This document shows positions 1-6,945 of a stretch of 11,340 nt of DNA, in pieces; the first letter of the stretch is position 1; every line of letters begins with the position of its first letter. The DNA is taken from NCBI GenBank assembly GCA_014728185.1, contig WJMB01000391.1, positions 1 to 11,340 of the forward strand. The letters run 5' to 3'. The position numbers and the translations under genes were made by a program. The notes under the pieces are model-generated. The model had not been told where the DNA came from, did not search any database, and saw nothing but the letters and a program-made list of their open reading frames with translations. Origin of the DNA: Candidatus Coatesiibacteriota bacterium. Lineage in GTDB: Bacteria > RBG-13-66-14.

Positions 1-141
1 AGACCGTGCATAATAGAAATGTGGAACCCCGCTTAACCTGCCACAAACAGAAAACTCGATGTGTAAACCTGATTGCCCGCTAACTGCTGATAATTGAACG
101 ATATTCAGTAACACCCCGGTCCGTGACAGCTAAGTGATCCC
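1..141 (+). repeat. Degenerate third copy (C) of the dispersed ~320-bp repeat, cut by the window edge
   Basis: This stretch shares landmarks with copies A (5671-5995) and B (8171-8492, inverted). The 13-mer taactgctgataa lies at 81-93 and is also at 5903-5915 and, on the minus strand, at 8251-8263. Downstream, ggtcc and gatccc (118-122 and 136-141) are separated by exactly 13 bases, as in A and B. Weaker matches lie upstream around 22-43 (gtgg followed by a ttaac...tgc motif). The copy is more diverged and shorter between the landmarks than A or B, and its 5' part would lie outside the window. It sits just beyond the 3' end of phoH. The rest of the gap, 142-274, shows no gene and no clear terminator. 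Confidence 0.6.
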
Positions 142-274
142 TAAGCTATAATGGATTATCATTCAAGATGTTACAAGTGCTCTTCGTTTCAAAAGAGAGT
201 GAGAATCGCGGCCGCTAAGTCGGCTGGGTGAAGCTCTCCGGGGCGACAAGCGAACAGTTGCCTGCGGGGGCGTG

Positions 275-1282
<1,008 letters not shown>

Positions 1283-1314
1283 GCGCAGTTTACTGGCAAT
1301 CCTCGACGTGGCTG

Positions 1315-1320
1315 CCTCCT
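1315..1320 (-). promoter_or_regulatory. Perfect Shine-Dalgarno sequence of phoH
   Basis: On the minus strand this reads AGGAGG. The first in-frame codon at normal spacing (5 bases) is ACG at 1309-1307. The nearest other in-frame candidates are ATT at 1300, CTG at 1288 and TTG at 1282, with 14, 26 and 32 bases between. The site therefore argues that the phoH start lies upstream of the TTG. Confidence 0.7.
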
Positions 1321-1356
1321 CGGGCGCTGGGAGCGGTTGAGACTACCGTTCGGCTA

Positions 1357-1385
1357 AGTTTACCAAAGCAACGGACGGCTCTCAA
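1357..1385 (-). promoter_or_regulatory. Sigma70-type promoter for phoH
   Basis: On the minus strand, TTGAGA (1385-1380) and TAAACT (1362-1357) are separated by exactly 17 bases. The expected start of transcription, about 1350, leaves a leader of roughly 30 bases before the AGGAGG at 1320. The position fits phoH and diverges from the rplM promoter. Confidence 0.65.
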
Positions 1386-1400
1386 CGCTTGTGGGTAAAT

Positions 1401-1572
1401 CTCAACCCGACCGCCGATACCGGTCGGCGGTCCTAACCCCACAGCCCCTCACGGTACGGCGCGACAGCTTCACCGGTGTTGCTGTAGGGCCTCCTGACGG
1501 GACCGCGGCCCACGGGCGCCTTCGACTTGTTAACCCACCGAATCACAGCGAGTCCGGGGTTGAATCCCGGCA
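1401..1572. other. Unassigned divergent intergenic region with several stem-loops
   Basis: The region lies between the phoH promoter and the rplM promoter and holds no plausible gene. It has a perfect 9-bp stem (1409-1417 with 1424-1432, 6-base loop), a 5-bp stem (1464-1468 with 1481-1485) enclosing the palindrome caccggtg, and a 5-bp stem with a 7-base loop at 1554-1570. The outer edges are partly complementary: caaccc near 1403 against ggggttg near 1556-1562. This could be a structured RNA or only GC-rich intergenic DNA. I recognise no riboswitch, SRP, 6S, RNase P or tmRNA signature. Confidence 0.3.
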
Positions 1573-1582
1573 CTGGTAATGC

Positions 1583-1611
1583 TTGACAGGCGCGGCGCCC
1601 TTATCTATACT
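1583..1611 (+). promoter_or_regulatory. Near-consensus sigma70 promoter of the rplM operon
   Basis: TTGACA (1583-1588) and TATACT (1606-1611) are separated by exactly 17 bases. Transcription should begin near 1618, leaving a leader of about 90 bases before rplM. This is the strongest plus-strand promoter in the window and fits the high expression of ribosomal protein genes. Confidence 0.85.
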
Positions 1612-1613
1612 CG

Positions 1614-1639
1614 CCTTCCGCTCTACGGAACGGTTTTTT
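1614..1639 (+). terminator. Possible attenuator hairpin in the rplM leader
   Basis: The stem TTCCG (1616-1620) with CGGAA (1626-1630) has a 5-base loop. It can be extended by CC with GG around one bulged C, and is followed directly by six T (1634-1639). This is the form of a weak intrinsic terminator, placed 67 bases before the rplM start. A second 6-bp hairpin follows at 1655-1670. L13 of E. coli represses its own operon through the leader; whether this hairpin plays such a role is inference. The first stem bases overlap the predicted transcription start, which weakens the case. Confidence 0.4.
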
Positions 1640-1706
1640 ACAACAATCAAGCCACGGCGCCTCCGCGCCGATGCGATAGAACGTCCAGGAGAAGGATTCG
1701 ATACCG

Positions 1707-2141
1707 ATGGCCACCTATCATCAGAAGCAAGCCGAGGTCGAGCGCAAGTGGTTCGTCGTCGACGCCGCCGACGTGCCCCTGGGCCGCCTGGCCACCCGCG
1801 TGGCCCAGGTGCTTTCCGGCAAGCACAAGCCGACCTGGTCGCCCCACCTCGACGACGGTGACTTCGTCATCGTCGTCAACGCCGCCGCGGTCAAGCTGAC
1901 CGGCAACAAGCTGACCCAGAAGGTCCACTACAGCTACTCGGGTTATCCCGGCGGCCTCAAGGAACAGTCCTACGACGAGGTGATGGAGAAGTACCCGGAG
2001 CGCGCCGTGCACTGGGCGGTCAAGGGTATGCTGCCCAAGAACCGTCTTGCCGCCAAGATGGCCAAGCGCCTGCGTGTCTTCGCCGGATCCGAGCACAACC
2101 ACCAGGCCCAGCGGCCCGAAGAGCTGAGCCTGGAAAGCTGA
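1707..2141 (+). CDS. rplM: 50S ribosomal protein L13
   Basis: L13 is an early-assembly protein of the large ribosomal subunit that binds 23S rRNA. The 144-residue product has the usual bacterial length. It shows the family signatures in order: RKWFVVDAADVPLGRLAT near the N-terminus, SGKHKPTWSPHLDDGDFVIVVNA, VKLTGNKL, HYSYSGYPGGLK, and the C-terminal VKGMLPKNRLAAKMAKRLRVF followed by GSEHNHQAQ. The ATG is preceded by the purine-rich AGGAGAAGG near 1687-1695, a little far but the best site present. rpsI follows 24 bases later, the standard L13-S9 pair. Transcription comes from the promoter at 1583-1611 through a leader with two hairpins. Confidence 0.98.
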   Translation: MATYHQKQAEVERKWFVVDAADVPLGRLATRVAQVLSGKHKPTWSPHLDDGDFVIVVNAAAVKLTGNKLTQKVHYSYSGYPGGLKEQSYDEVMEKYPERAVHWAVKGMLPKNRLAAKMAKRLRVFAGSEHNHQAQRPEELSLES

Positions 2142-2165
2142 TCAACGTTTCTTTAGGAGTTAGTG

Positions 2166-2561
2166 ATGACTGAGAGCAGTGAAATCTGGGCCACGGGTCG
2201 CCGCAAGACCTCCATCGCCCGGATCAAGATGGTTCAGGGCTCCGGCCGCATTTTTTGCAACGGGCGCGAGCTCGAGGACTACTTCCCCCGCCTGTGCTGG
2301 CAGAAGGCGGTGCGCCGACCCCTGGAGACCGTCGAGGCCGCTGACCGCTTCGACATCCACGCCAACCTGACCGGCGGCGGACTGACCGGCCAGGCCGACG
2401 CGATGCTGTTGGGCATCGCCCGCGCCCTGGAAACCTACGATCCCGAGCTGCGCGGCGTGCTCAAGGACGAGGGCCTGCTGCGTCGCGACCCGCGCTCCAA
2501 GGAGCGCAAGAAGTACGGTCGCCGCGGCGCCCGCGCCCGCTTCCAGTTCTCCAAGCGTTAA
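2166..2561 (+). CDS. rpsI: 30S ribosomal protein S9
   Basis: S9 is a small-subunit head protein whose basic C-terminal tail reaches the P-site tRNA. The product has 131 residues. Family motifs are ATGRRKTSIARI at the N-terminus, GGGLTGQADAMLLGIARAL in the middle, and the C-terminal block RRDPRSKERKKYGRRGAR ending in the conserved FSKR. I choose ATG 2166 rather than the GTG immediately before it (2163) because AGGAG at 2155-2159 is 6 bases from the ATG but only 3 from the GTG. The gene is 24 bases downstream of rplM and surely co-transcribed. The next gene, rpsB, is 142 bases away. Confidence 0.98.
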   Translation: MTESSEIWATGRRKTSIARIKMVQGSGRIFCNGRELEDYFPRLCWQKAVRRPLETVEAADRFDIHANLTGGGLTGQADAMLLGIARALETYDPELRGVLKDEGLLRRDPRSKERKKYGRRGARARFQFSKR

Positions 2562-2582
2562 ACCGTTTTACGCTGTACCACC

Positions 2583-2598
2583 GGCTCCCTCCGGAGCC
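2583..2598. other. Stem-loop in the rpsI-rpsB gap
   Basis: A perfect 6-bp stem (ggctcc with ggagcc) closes a ctcc loop, 22 bases after the rpsI stop. No T-run follows, so it is not a convincing terminator; it could be a processing or mRNA-stability element, or part of the rpsB leader. A further short stem (ccgga with tccgg) lies near 2635-2650. I see no clear promoter in this 142-bp gap. Confidence 0.35.
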
Positions 2599-2703
2599 CC
2601 ATCACACACACCGTCCGATCGGTCCTCCGCGTTGCCGGACCAGTGTTCCGGTGGAGCGGCCGAGATGACGACGGTGGAGGCCTAAACGCGAAAGAGGAGC
2701 ACC

Positions 2704-3483
2704 ATGCCCAAGATAAGCGTCCGCGCCATGCTGGAGGCCGGGATACACTTTGGCCACCAGACCCGGCGATGGAACCCCAAGATGAAGCGCTACATCTATG
2801 GTGAGCGCAACGGTATCTACATCATCGACCTGCAGAAGTCGGCGCAGAACCTGCGCAAGGCCTGCGAATACGTCACCCGGACCTCGGCCGGCGGCGGCAA
2901 GCTGATCTTCGTCGGCACCAAGCGTCAGGCTCAGACCACGGTCAAGAACGAGGCCCAGCGCTGCGGGATGTTCTACGTCAACAAGCGCTGGCTCGGCGGC
3001 ACCCTGACCAACTACCGCACCATCAAGGGCAACCTGCAGCGCCTGGACGAACTCGAGCAACTGATCAACTCGGACCGCTTCACCGTGCTCTCCAAGAAAG
3101 AGCGCACGATGATCAACAAGCGCTACGATAAGCTGCTCAGCCTGCACCAGGGCTTCCGCGAGATGCGCCGGGTGCCCGACGCCCTGTTCATCGTCGACCC
3201 CAAGCGCGAGAACATCGCCGTGCGCGAGGCCAACCGCCTGGGGATCCCCATCATCGCCATCGCCGACACCAACTGTGATCCCGACGAGCTGGATTTCCCC
3301 ATCCCGGGCAACGATGACGCCATCCGCGGCATCCAGTTGGTCACCCAGGCGATCGCCGACGCCGCCCTCGAGGGCCAGGCCGCTGCCAGCGGCGGTGAGG
3401 TGCCCTTCGACGAACCCGACAGCGAATCCGACGATAAAGCAGACAAGCAGGATAAACAAACGGCTACGGCCGATAAAGCATAA
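2704..3483 (+). CDS. rpsB: 30S ribosomal protein S2
   Basis: S2 is a late-assembling protein of the small subunit. The product has 259 residues. The family signatures are clear: MLEAGIHFGHQTRRWNPKMK at the N-terminus, ERNGIYIIDLQK, LIFVGTKRQAQ, the RWLGGTLTNY block, and LGIPIIAIADTNCDPD followed by IPGNDDAIRGI. The last ~30 residues form a low-complexity tail rich in Asp, Lys, Ser and Ala that the fold does not need. The ATG follows GAGGAG (about 2694-2699) at good spacing. rpsB is followed 13 bases later by tsf, the near-universal rpsB-tsf pair. Confidence 0.98.
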   Translation: MPKISVRAMLEAGIHFGHQTRRWNPKMKRYIYGERNGIYIIDLQKSAQNLRKACEYVTRTSAGGGKLIFVGTKRQAQTTVKNEAQRCGMFYVNKRWLGGTLTNYRTIKGNLQRLDELEQLINSDRFTVLSKKERTMINKRYDKLLSLHQGFREMRRVPDALFIVDPKRENIAVREANRLGIPIIAIADTNCDPDELDFPIPGNDDAIRGIQLVTQAIADAALEGQAAASGGEVPFDEPDSESDDKADKQDKQTATADKA

Positions 3484-3496
3484 CAGGAGCGGTAGC

Positions 3497-4108
3497 ATGG
3501 CAGTAGAGATTCCCGCCAAACAGGTGATGGCGCTGCGCAAGAAGACCGGCGCCGGCATCGTCGATTGCAAGAAGGCCCTCCAGGAGACCGGCGGCGACGA
3601 AGAGAAGGCCGTCGAGTTCCTGCGGGTCAAGGGTCTGGCCAAGGCGGCCAAAAAGTCGGGCCGCGAGGCCGGCGAGGGCATCGTCCACTCCTATATCCAC
3701 GCCGGCGACAAGCTGGGCGTGCTGCTCGAGCTGCGCTGCGAGACCGACTTCGTCGCCCGCACCGACGATTTCAAGGCCCTGGCCAACAACCTCTGCCTGC
3801 AGATCGCGGCGATGGCCCCGGTGGCCGTCGACGAGAGCGAATTCCCCGAAGAGGTGCTGGAGCAGGAGCGCCGCGTCCTGCGCGAGCAGGCCCTGGAGTC
3901 GGGCAAGCCCGAGAAGATCGTCGACAAGATGGTCGAGGGGCGCATCGGCAAGTTCCTCAAGGAGAAGACGCTCCTCGAGCAGATTTACGTGCGCAACCAG
4001 CCCGAGAACAAAGACCGCACAGTCCGCGATTTCATTAAAGAGAACATCGCCAAGCTGGGCGAGAACATCGAGGTCGCCCGCTTCACCCGTTACGAACTGG
4101 GCCGCTAA
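3497..4108 (+). CDS. tsf: Elongation factor Ts
   Basis: EF-Ts recycles EF-Tu by catalysing exchange of GDP for GTP. Starting at ATG 3497 the product has 203 residues, the short form (as in Thermus) rather than the ~280-residue form of E. coli, which has an extra core subdomain. The N-terminal UBA-like domain holds VMALRKKTGAGIVDCKKAL (10-28). The exchange motif TDFVAR is at residues 83-88. The C-terminal half is largely helical and ends in a single core domain. AGGAG at 3485-3489 lies 7 bases before the ATG. The frame is open far upstream inside rpsB, but homology begins at this ATG. pyrH follows 35 bases later. Confidence 0.97.
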   Translation: MAVEIPAKQVMALRKKTGAGIVDCKKALQETGGDEEKAVEFLRVKGLAKAAKKSGREAGEGIVHSYIHAGDKLGVLLELRCETDFVARTDDFKALANNLCLQIAAMAPVAVDESEFPEEVLEQERRVLREQALESGKPEKIVDKMVEGRIGKFLKEKTLLEQIYVRNQPENKDRTVRDFIKENIAKLGENIEVARFTRYELGR

Positions 4109-4143
4109 CGGCTCGATCCCACAACGAGGACTCGGCGGGAACC

Positions 4144-4872
4144 ATGTCCCACCCGCGAAGAGTGATCGTCAAGCTCTCCGGAGAACGGCTTTGCGGCCGC
4201 TCGAAGGAGGGCTTTTCTCCCTTCGACGCCGACGCCCTGGGGCTCGTCGTCGACGAGCTGGCCGATCTGCGCGGCGCCGGCATCGAGACCGCCGTGGTCT
4301 GCGGCGCGGGCAACCTGCTGCGCGGCGGTCGAGGCTGCGTCTTCGCCGACCGCGTCCTGGCCGATTCCGCCGGGATGCTGGCCACGGTGATCAACGCCCT
4401 GGCGCTCTGCGACGCCCTGCGCGGGGCCGGGGTTCCCGCCCGGGCCTACTCGGCGGTGCCGGTGCCCACTCTGGCGCCCCAGTACCGGGCCGTGGAGGCA
4501 CGCCGGGACCTCGTCGAGGGCCGCCTGGTCATCGTCGGCGGCGGCACCGGAGCGCCCTTCGTCACCACGGACACCGCCTCGGCCCTGCGCGCCCGGGAGC
4601 TCGAGGCCGACTGCATCCTCAAGGCCACCCAGGTCGACGGCGTCTACTCAGCCGATCCCCGGCGCGATCCCTCCGCCGAGCGCTTCGAACGGCTGAGCTA
4701 TGACGAGGTGCTCACCCGACGCCTGGGCGTGATGGACCTGGGGGCCGTCGAGCTCTGCCGGGGCGGCGGCGTCGAGATCCGGGTCTTCGACGCCGGAGTG
4801 GCCGGGGGGGCGCTGCGGGCGCTCACCGAACCGGGCTTCGCCACCATCATCGGCCCGCCGGACACCGACTGA
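4144..4872 (+). CDS. pyrH: Uridylate kinase (UMP kinase)
   Basis: PyrH phosphorylates UMP to UDP in pyrimidine nucleotide synthesis; bacterial enzymes are hexamers of the amino-acid-kinase fold, usually activated by GTP and inhibited by UTP. The product has 242 residues. Motifs visible are VKLSGE (residues 9-14), the glycine-rich CGAGNLLRGG, GMLATVINALALCDAL, the nucleotide-binding TDTASALRA, and ILKATQVDGVYSADP, followed by VMDLGAVELC and a C-terminal VFDAG. The ATG has only a weak ribosome-binding site (GAGGA at 4126-4130, or GCGGGA closer in). Its place between tsf and frr is the widespread conserved order. The coding region is very GC-rich. Confidence 0.96.
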   Translation: MSHPRRVIVKLSGERLCGRSKEGFSPFDADALGLVVDELADLRGAGIETAVVCGAGNLLRGGRGCVFADRVLADSAGMLATVINALALCDALRGAGVPARAYSAVPVPTLAPQYRAVEARRDLVEGRLVIVGGGTGAPFVTTDTASALRARELEADCILKATQVDGVYSADPRRDPSAERFERLSYDEVLTRRLGVMDLGAVELCRGGGVEIRVFDAGVAGGALRALTEPGFATIIGPPDTD

Positions 4873-4913
4873 TCCAGCGTGTCATCTCGATTGTGGAAGA
4901 GCACCGTCAGGGA

Positions 4914-4922
4914 TGTTATAAT
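4914..4922 (+). promoter_or_regulatory. Extended -10 promoter upstream of frr
   Basis: TGT directly followed by TATAAT (4917-4922) forms an extended -10 element in the AT-rich gap between pyrH and frr. A possible -35, TTGTGG (4891-4896), stands 20 bases upstream, too far to count strongly; extended -10 promoters do not need one. It would give frr transcription apart from the rplM operon, with a leader of about 90 bases. Confidence 0.5.
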
Positions 4923-5021
4923 ACTTTTTTGAGACAGACCAACACACTCAACCCAGCATCGCAACCATAGCATGCAACCCGCGCGCCTCCGGGGTCGCCG
5001 GTGGACTCGAGAGGAGCACCG

Positions 5022-5579
5022 ATGAACGAACCGCTGCTCGTTGAATATAAAGAGAAGATGGACAAGGCCGTCGAGGCCACCCAGCGCGACCTGCGGGCCA
5101 TCCGCACCGGCCGCGCCAATCCGGCCATCCTCGACGGGCTGCGCGTCGACTACTACGGCAACCCGACCCCGATCAATCAAATGGCCACCATCTCCGTCCC
5201 CGAGCCGCGGATGATCATGATCCAGCCCTGGGACAAGAACGCCATCGAGAACATCGTCAAGGCCATCCAGCAAAGCGACCTGGGCATCACGCCCAACGCC
5301 GACGGCGTGGTCATCCGCCTGCCCTTCCCCAAGCTGACCGAGGACCGCCGCAAGGAGCTGGTCAAGGTCGCCAAGAGCCTGGCCGAGGAGGGCAAGGTCT
5401 CCCTGCGCAACGTCCGCCGCGACGCCAACGAGATGCTCAAGAAGGCCGCCAAGAAGGGCGACCTCTCCGAGGACGAGAGCAAGCGGCTCCAGGACGTCGT
5501 CCAGAACTACACCGACGACCACTCCAACAACATCGACAAGATCGTCGACGGCAAGATCGAAGAGATCATGGAAGTCTAG
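5022..5579 (+). CDS. frr: Ribosome recycling factor
   Basis: RRF acts with EF-G to split post-termination ribosomes. The 185-residue product matches the usual length exactly. The family signatures are TQRDLRAIRTGRANPAILDGLRVDYYG near the N-terminus, the domain II region PINQMATISVPEPRMIMIQPWD, then LPFPKLTEDRRKELVKVAKSLAEEGKVSLRNVRRDAN and the C-terminal helix ending DKIVDGKIEEIMEV. I chose ATG 5022 because GAGGAG (5011-5016) lies at correct spacing and homology begins here; the upstream GTG at 5001 would add seven non-homologous residues. The gap from pyrH is 149 bp and contains a promoter-like element. frr closes the translation cluster. Confidence 0.98.
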   Translation: MNEPLLVEYKEKMDKAVEATQRDLRAIRTGRANPAILDGLRVDYYGNPTPINQMATISVPEPRMIMIQPWDKNAIENIVKAIQQSDLGITPNADGVVIRLPFPKLTEDRRKELVKVAKSLAEEGKVSLRNVRRDANEMLKKAAKKGDLSEDESKRLQDVVQNYTDDHSNNIDKIVDGKIEEIMEV

Positions 5580-5593
5580 CCCGCCCAGGCGGG
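5580..5593 (+). terminator. GC-rich hairpin directly after frr
   Basis: A 5-bp stem (cccgc with gcggg, 4-base loop) begins on the base after the frr stop codon. No T-run follows, so as an intrinsic terminator it is weak; it may act together with the palindrome at 5617-5638. Confidence 0.3.
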
Positions 5594-5616
5594 TCGCGCG
5601 AGTAGTCCGTTGACGG

Positions 5617-5638
5617 GGCGGGGATTCAAATCCCCGCC
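5617..5638. repeat. Short GC palindrome (family GGCGGGGATT...AATCCCCGCC), copy 1
   Basis: A 9-bp perfect stem (5617-5625 with 5630-5638) has a 4-base loop. The arms are nearly the same as those of the palindromes at 6295-6316 and 9474-9495, so this is one copy of a dispersed palindromic repeat. It lies just downstream of frr. Confidence 0.7.
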
Positions 5639-5670
5639 CTTGTCGCAGATCGTTGGTGATGCTGAAAACG

Positions 5671-5995
5671 AAGGCGCCATGGAACGTGTTCGGACCAAAT
5701 CAGGGTTGATATTGGAAGGCTCACCGAGCAGGCGATCGCTGATTGGTTGCGTCCGACTTCACTCCCAATGCATTTCTACACGGTCTTGTTGCTTGATAAT
5801 GAAGCAGTTATGAGTCAAGTGGCAATCGAATGATCGTTAACTGCAAGTAAATCGGCAGGGTAGGTTATCCTCGGAGCACGCCCCTTGCACCCGCCACTTT
5901 CTTAACTGCTGATAAATGACAGGCACATCTGAGGATAACCGCTCATCATCAGCAGATAACAATCGCACCTTGGTCCAAACTGGGTATACGATCCC
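5671..5995 (+). repeat. Dispersed ~320-bp repeat, copy A
   Basis: Copy A aligns with the reverse complement of 8171-8492 over its whole length. From 5679 to 5813 the two align without a gap; a hand count gives 30 differences in 135 positions. The rest contains long matched blocks such as gttatgagtc, gtggcaatcg, ggcagggta and taactgctgataa, and ends at gatccc (5990-5995). A potential stem, ctgctgat (5906-5913) with atcagcag (5948-5955), is present in B as well. No long ORF runs through it, and I see no transposase or terminal inverted repeats. The family is unknown to me; a structured RNA or non-autonomous mobile element fits best. Confidence 0.8.
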
Positions 5996-6294
5996 TCGCG
6001 CATTATAGCTCACCTTGCCGTGATGGCCGGCAGTCCCGGCAGGCGTAGTGTGTCATTATGTTTCTTCTGTGTTTGGTGTCGTGAATTGCCGGCAAGAAGA
6101 GTATCCCGACGATTGATCCGGCAGCCAAAACCAGATAACGATAAAGTATCAGCAGTCTATCGCTTGTTTAAAGCCTTGTGATCAACCGGGCGCTTTATCG
6201 AGTTGAAGCTTTCAGCATGGCGAGCATCAAGAGTAAATGACTTGCAGCAGCTCTCAGCAGCTACACTCAAAGGTTCAGTGTCGTGAGATGATCC
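5996..6294. other. Gene-free stretch with nothing recognised
   Basis: These 299 bases follow repeat copy A. There is no plausible ORF, tRNA or clear promoter. Base composition is nearer 50% GC than that of the flanking genes. Short inverted repeats occur (for example tgccggcaa near 6087-6095 and gccggcagtcccggc near 6026-6040) but no larger order is visible. It may be decayed sequence. Confidence 0.4.
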
Positions 6295-6316
6295 GGCGGG
6301 GATTAGCATTCCCGCC
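6295..6316. repeat. Short GC palindrome, copy 2
   Basis: The stem pairs ggcggggat (6295-6303) with attcccgcc (6308-6316) around a 4-base loop, with one G-T wobble. Read on the minus strand it is preceded by tgcagg, matching the tgtagg before the palindrome at 9474. It is therefore the same family in the opposite orientation, about 85 bases before hslV. Confidence 0.65.
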
Positions 6317-6320
6317 CTGC

Positions 6321-6348
6321 ATTAACCGGCCCCGTCACCCGGGTTAAT
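6321..6348. promoter_or_regulatory. Inverted repeat upstream of hslV, possible operator
   Basis: Arms ATTAACC (6321-6327) and GGTTAAT (6342-6348) are perfectly complementary and 21 bp apart centre to centre, two helical turns, as for a dimeric repressor site. It lies just before the presumed -10. It is not the CIRCE sequence of HrcA. The binding protein, if any, is unknown. Confidence 0.35.
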
Positions 6349-6367
6349 GGACCTTCCCCGCCTATGG

Positions 6368-6373
6368 TAGAAT
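6368..6373 (+). promoter_or_regulatory. Probable -10 element of the hslV promoter
   Basis: TAGAAT stands 29 bases before the hslV ATG. The matching -35 region (TTAATG, 6344-6349, 18-base spacing) is poor and overlaps the inverted repeat, so the promoter may need an activator or an alternative sigma factor. TATGGT (6363-6368) is an overlapping alternative. Confidence 0.35.
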
Positions 6374-6402
6374 AACCCCGCACCTCAACCGACGGGAACA
6401 CC

Positions 6403-6942
6403 ATGCAGAATCTGCGCGCCACCACCGTCCTCTGCGTCCGCCGTAACGACCGGGTGGCTATCGCCGGCGACGGCCAGGTCACCCTGGGCGACAGCGTGCT
6501 CAAGGGCGGCGCCGTCAAGGTCCGCACACTCAACAAGGGTCGGGTGCTGGCCGGCTTCGCCGGCGGCGTGGCCGACGCCCTGACCCTCTTCGAAAAGTTC
6601 GAGACGATGATCACCGACTACCCGGGCAGCCTGGCCAAGGCCGCCGTCGAGTTGGCCAAGCAGTGGCGCACCGACAAGTACCTGCGCCGCCTGGAGGCCC
6701 TGTTGCTGGTGGCCGACGCCGAGGAGACCCTGCTGGTTTCCGGCTCCGGCGAGGTTATCACCCCGGACGACGACGTCGCCGCTGTGGGCTCGGGCTCGGG
6801 ATACGCCCGCGCCGCCGCCCGGGCGCTGCTCGCCAATACCGACCTCGACGCCCGCAGCGTAGCCGAGAAGGCCCTGCGTATCGCCGCCGAGATCTGCATC
6901 TACACCAACGACAACGTGACCGTCCTGGAGCTGGAGAAGTAA
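6403..6942 (+). CDS. hslV: ATP-dependent protease subunit HslV (ClpQ)
   Basis: HslV is the proteasome-like threonine peptidase that pairs with the HslU ATPase in cytoplasmic protein breakdown. The 179-residue product begins with a six-residue propeptide, MQNLRA, before TTVLCVRRN, so Thr7 should be the catalytic N-terminal nucleophile after cleavage. Asp23 (in AGDGQVTLG) and Lys39 fall at mature positions 17 and 33, the known active-site residues. The blocks VLAGFAGGVADALTLFE, AAVELAKQWRTDK, LRRLEALLLVAD and AVGSGSGYARAAARALL are typical. The ribosome-binding site is weak. HslU is normally encoded directly downstream; here a peptidoglycan amidase follows 3 bases after the stop, and no hslU is in the window. 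The unit is flanked by inverted repeat copies A and B. Confidence 0.97.
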   Translation: MQNLRATTVLCVRRNDRVAIAGDGQVTLGDSVLKGGAVKVRTLNKGRVLAGFAGGVADALTLFEKFETMITDYPGSLAKAAVELAKQWRTDKYLRRLEALLLVADAEETLLVSGSGEVITPDDDVAAVGSGSGYARAAARALLANTDLDARSVAEKALRIAAEICIYTNDNVTVLELEK

Positions 6943-6945
6943 ACC

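Noticed and set aside
1554..1576. tRNA-like 3' end: 5-bp stem with 7-base loop gttgaat followed by cactgg
   Set aside because: The loop lacks the TTCRA pattern, no complementary acceptor strand (accagtg) exists 70-80 bases upstream, and no anticodon or D arm folds.
2602..3681. Long minus-strand ORF (359 codons) antisense to rpsB and tsf
   Set aside because: It is a shadow of the GC-rich third-position pattern of clear ribosomal genes. The same holds for the antisense ORFs over pyrH-frr (4698-5522) and hslV-amidase (6385-7638).
5610..5678. Upstream extension of the repeat A open frame to 5610
   Set aside because: It starts within the GC palindrome and has no ribosome-binding site and no matching extension in copy B.
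5786..5814. TTGTTG-N17-TATGAG, promoter-like spacing inside repeat copy A and kept in B as TTGTTA-N17-TATGAG
   Set aside because: TATGAG is a poor -10, and the match may be kept only because the copies are related. Too weak to list as a promoter.
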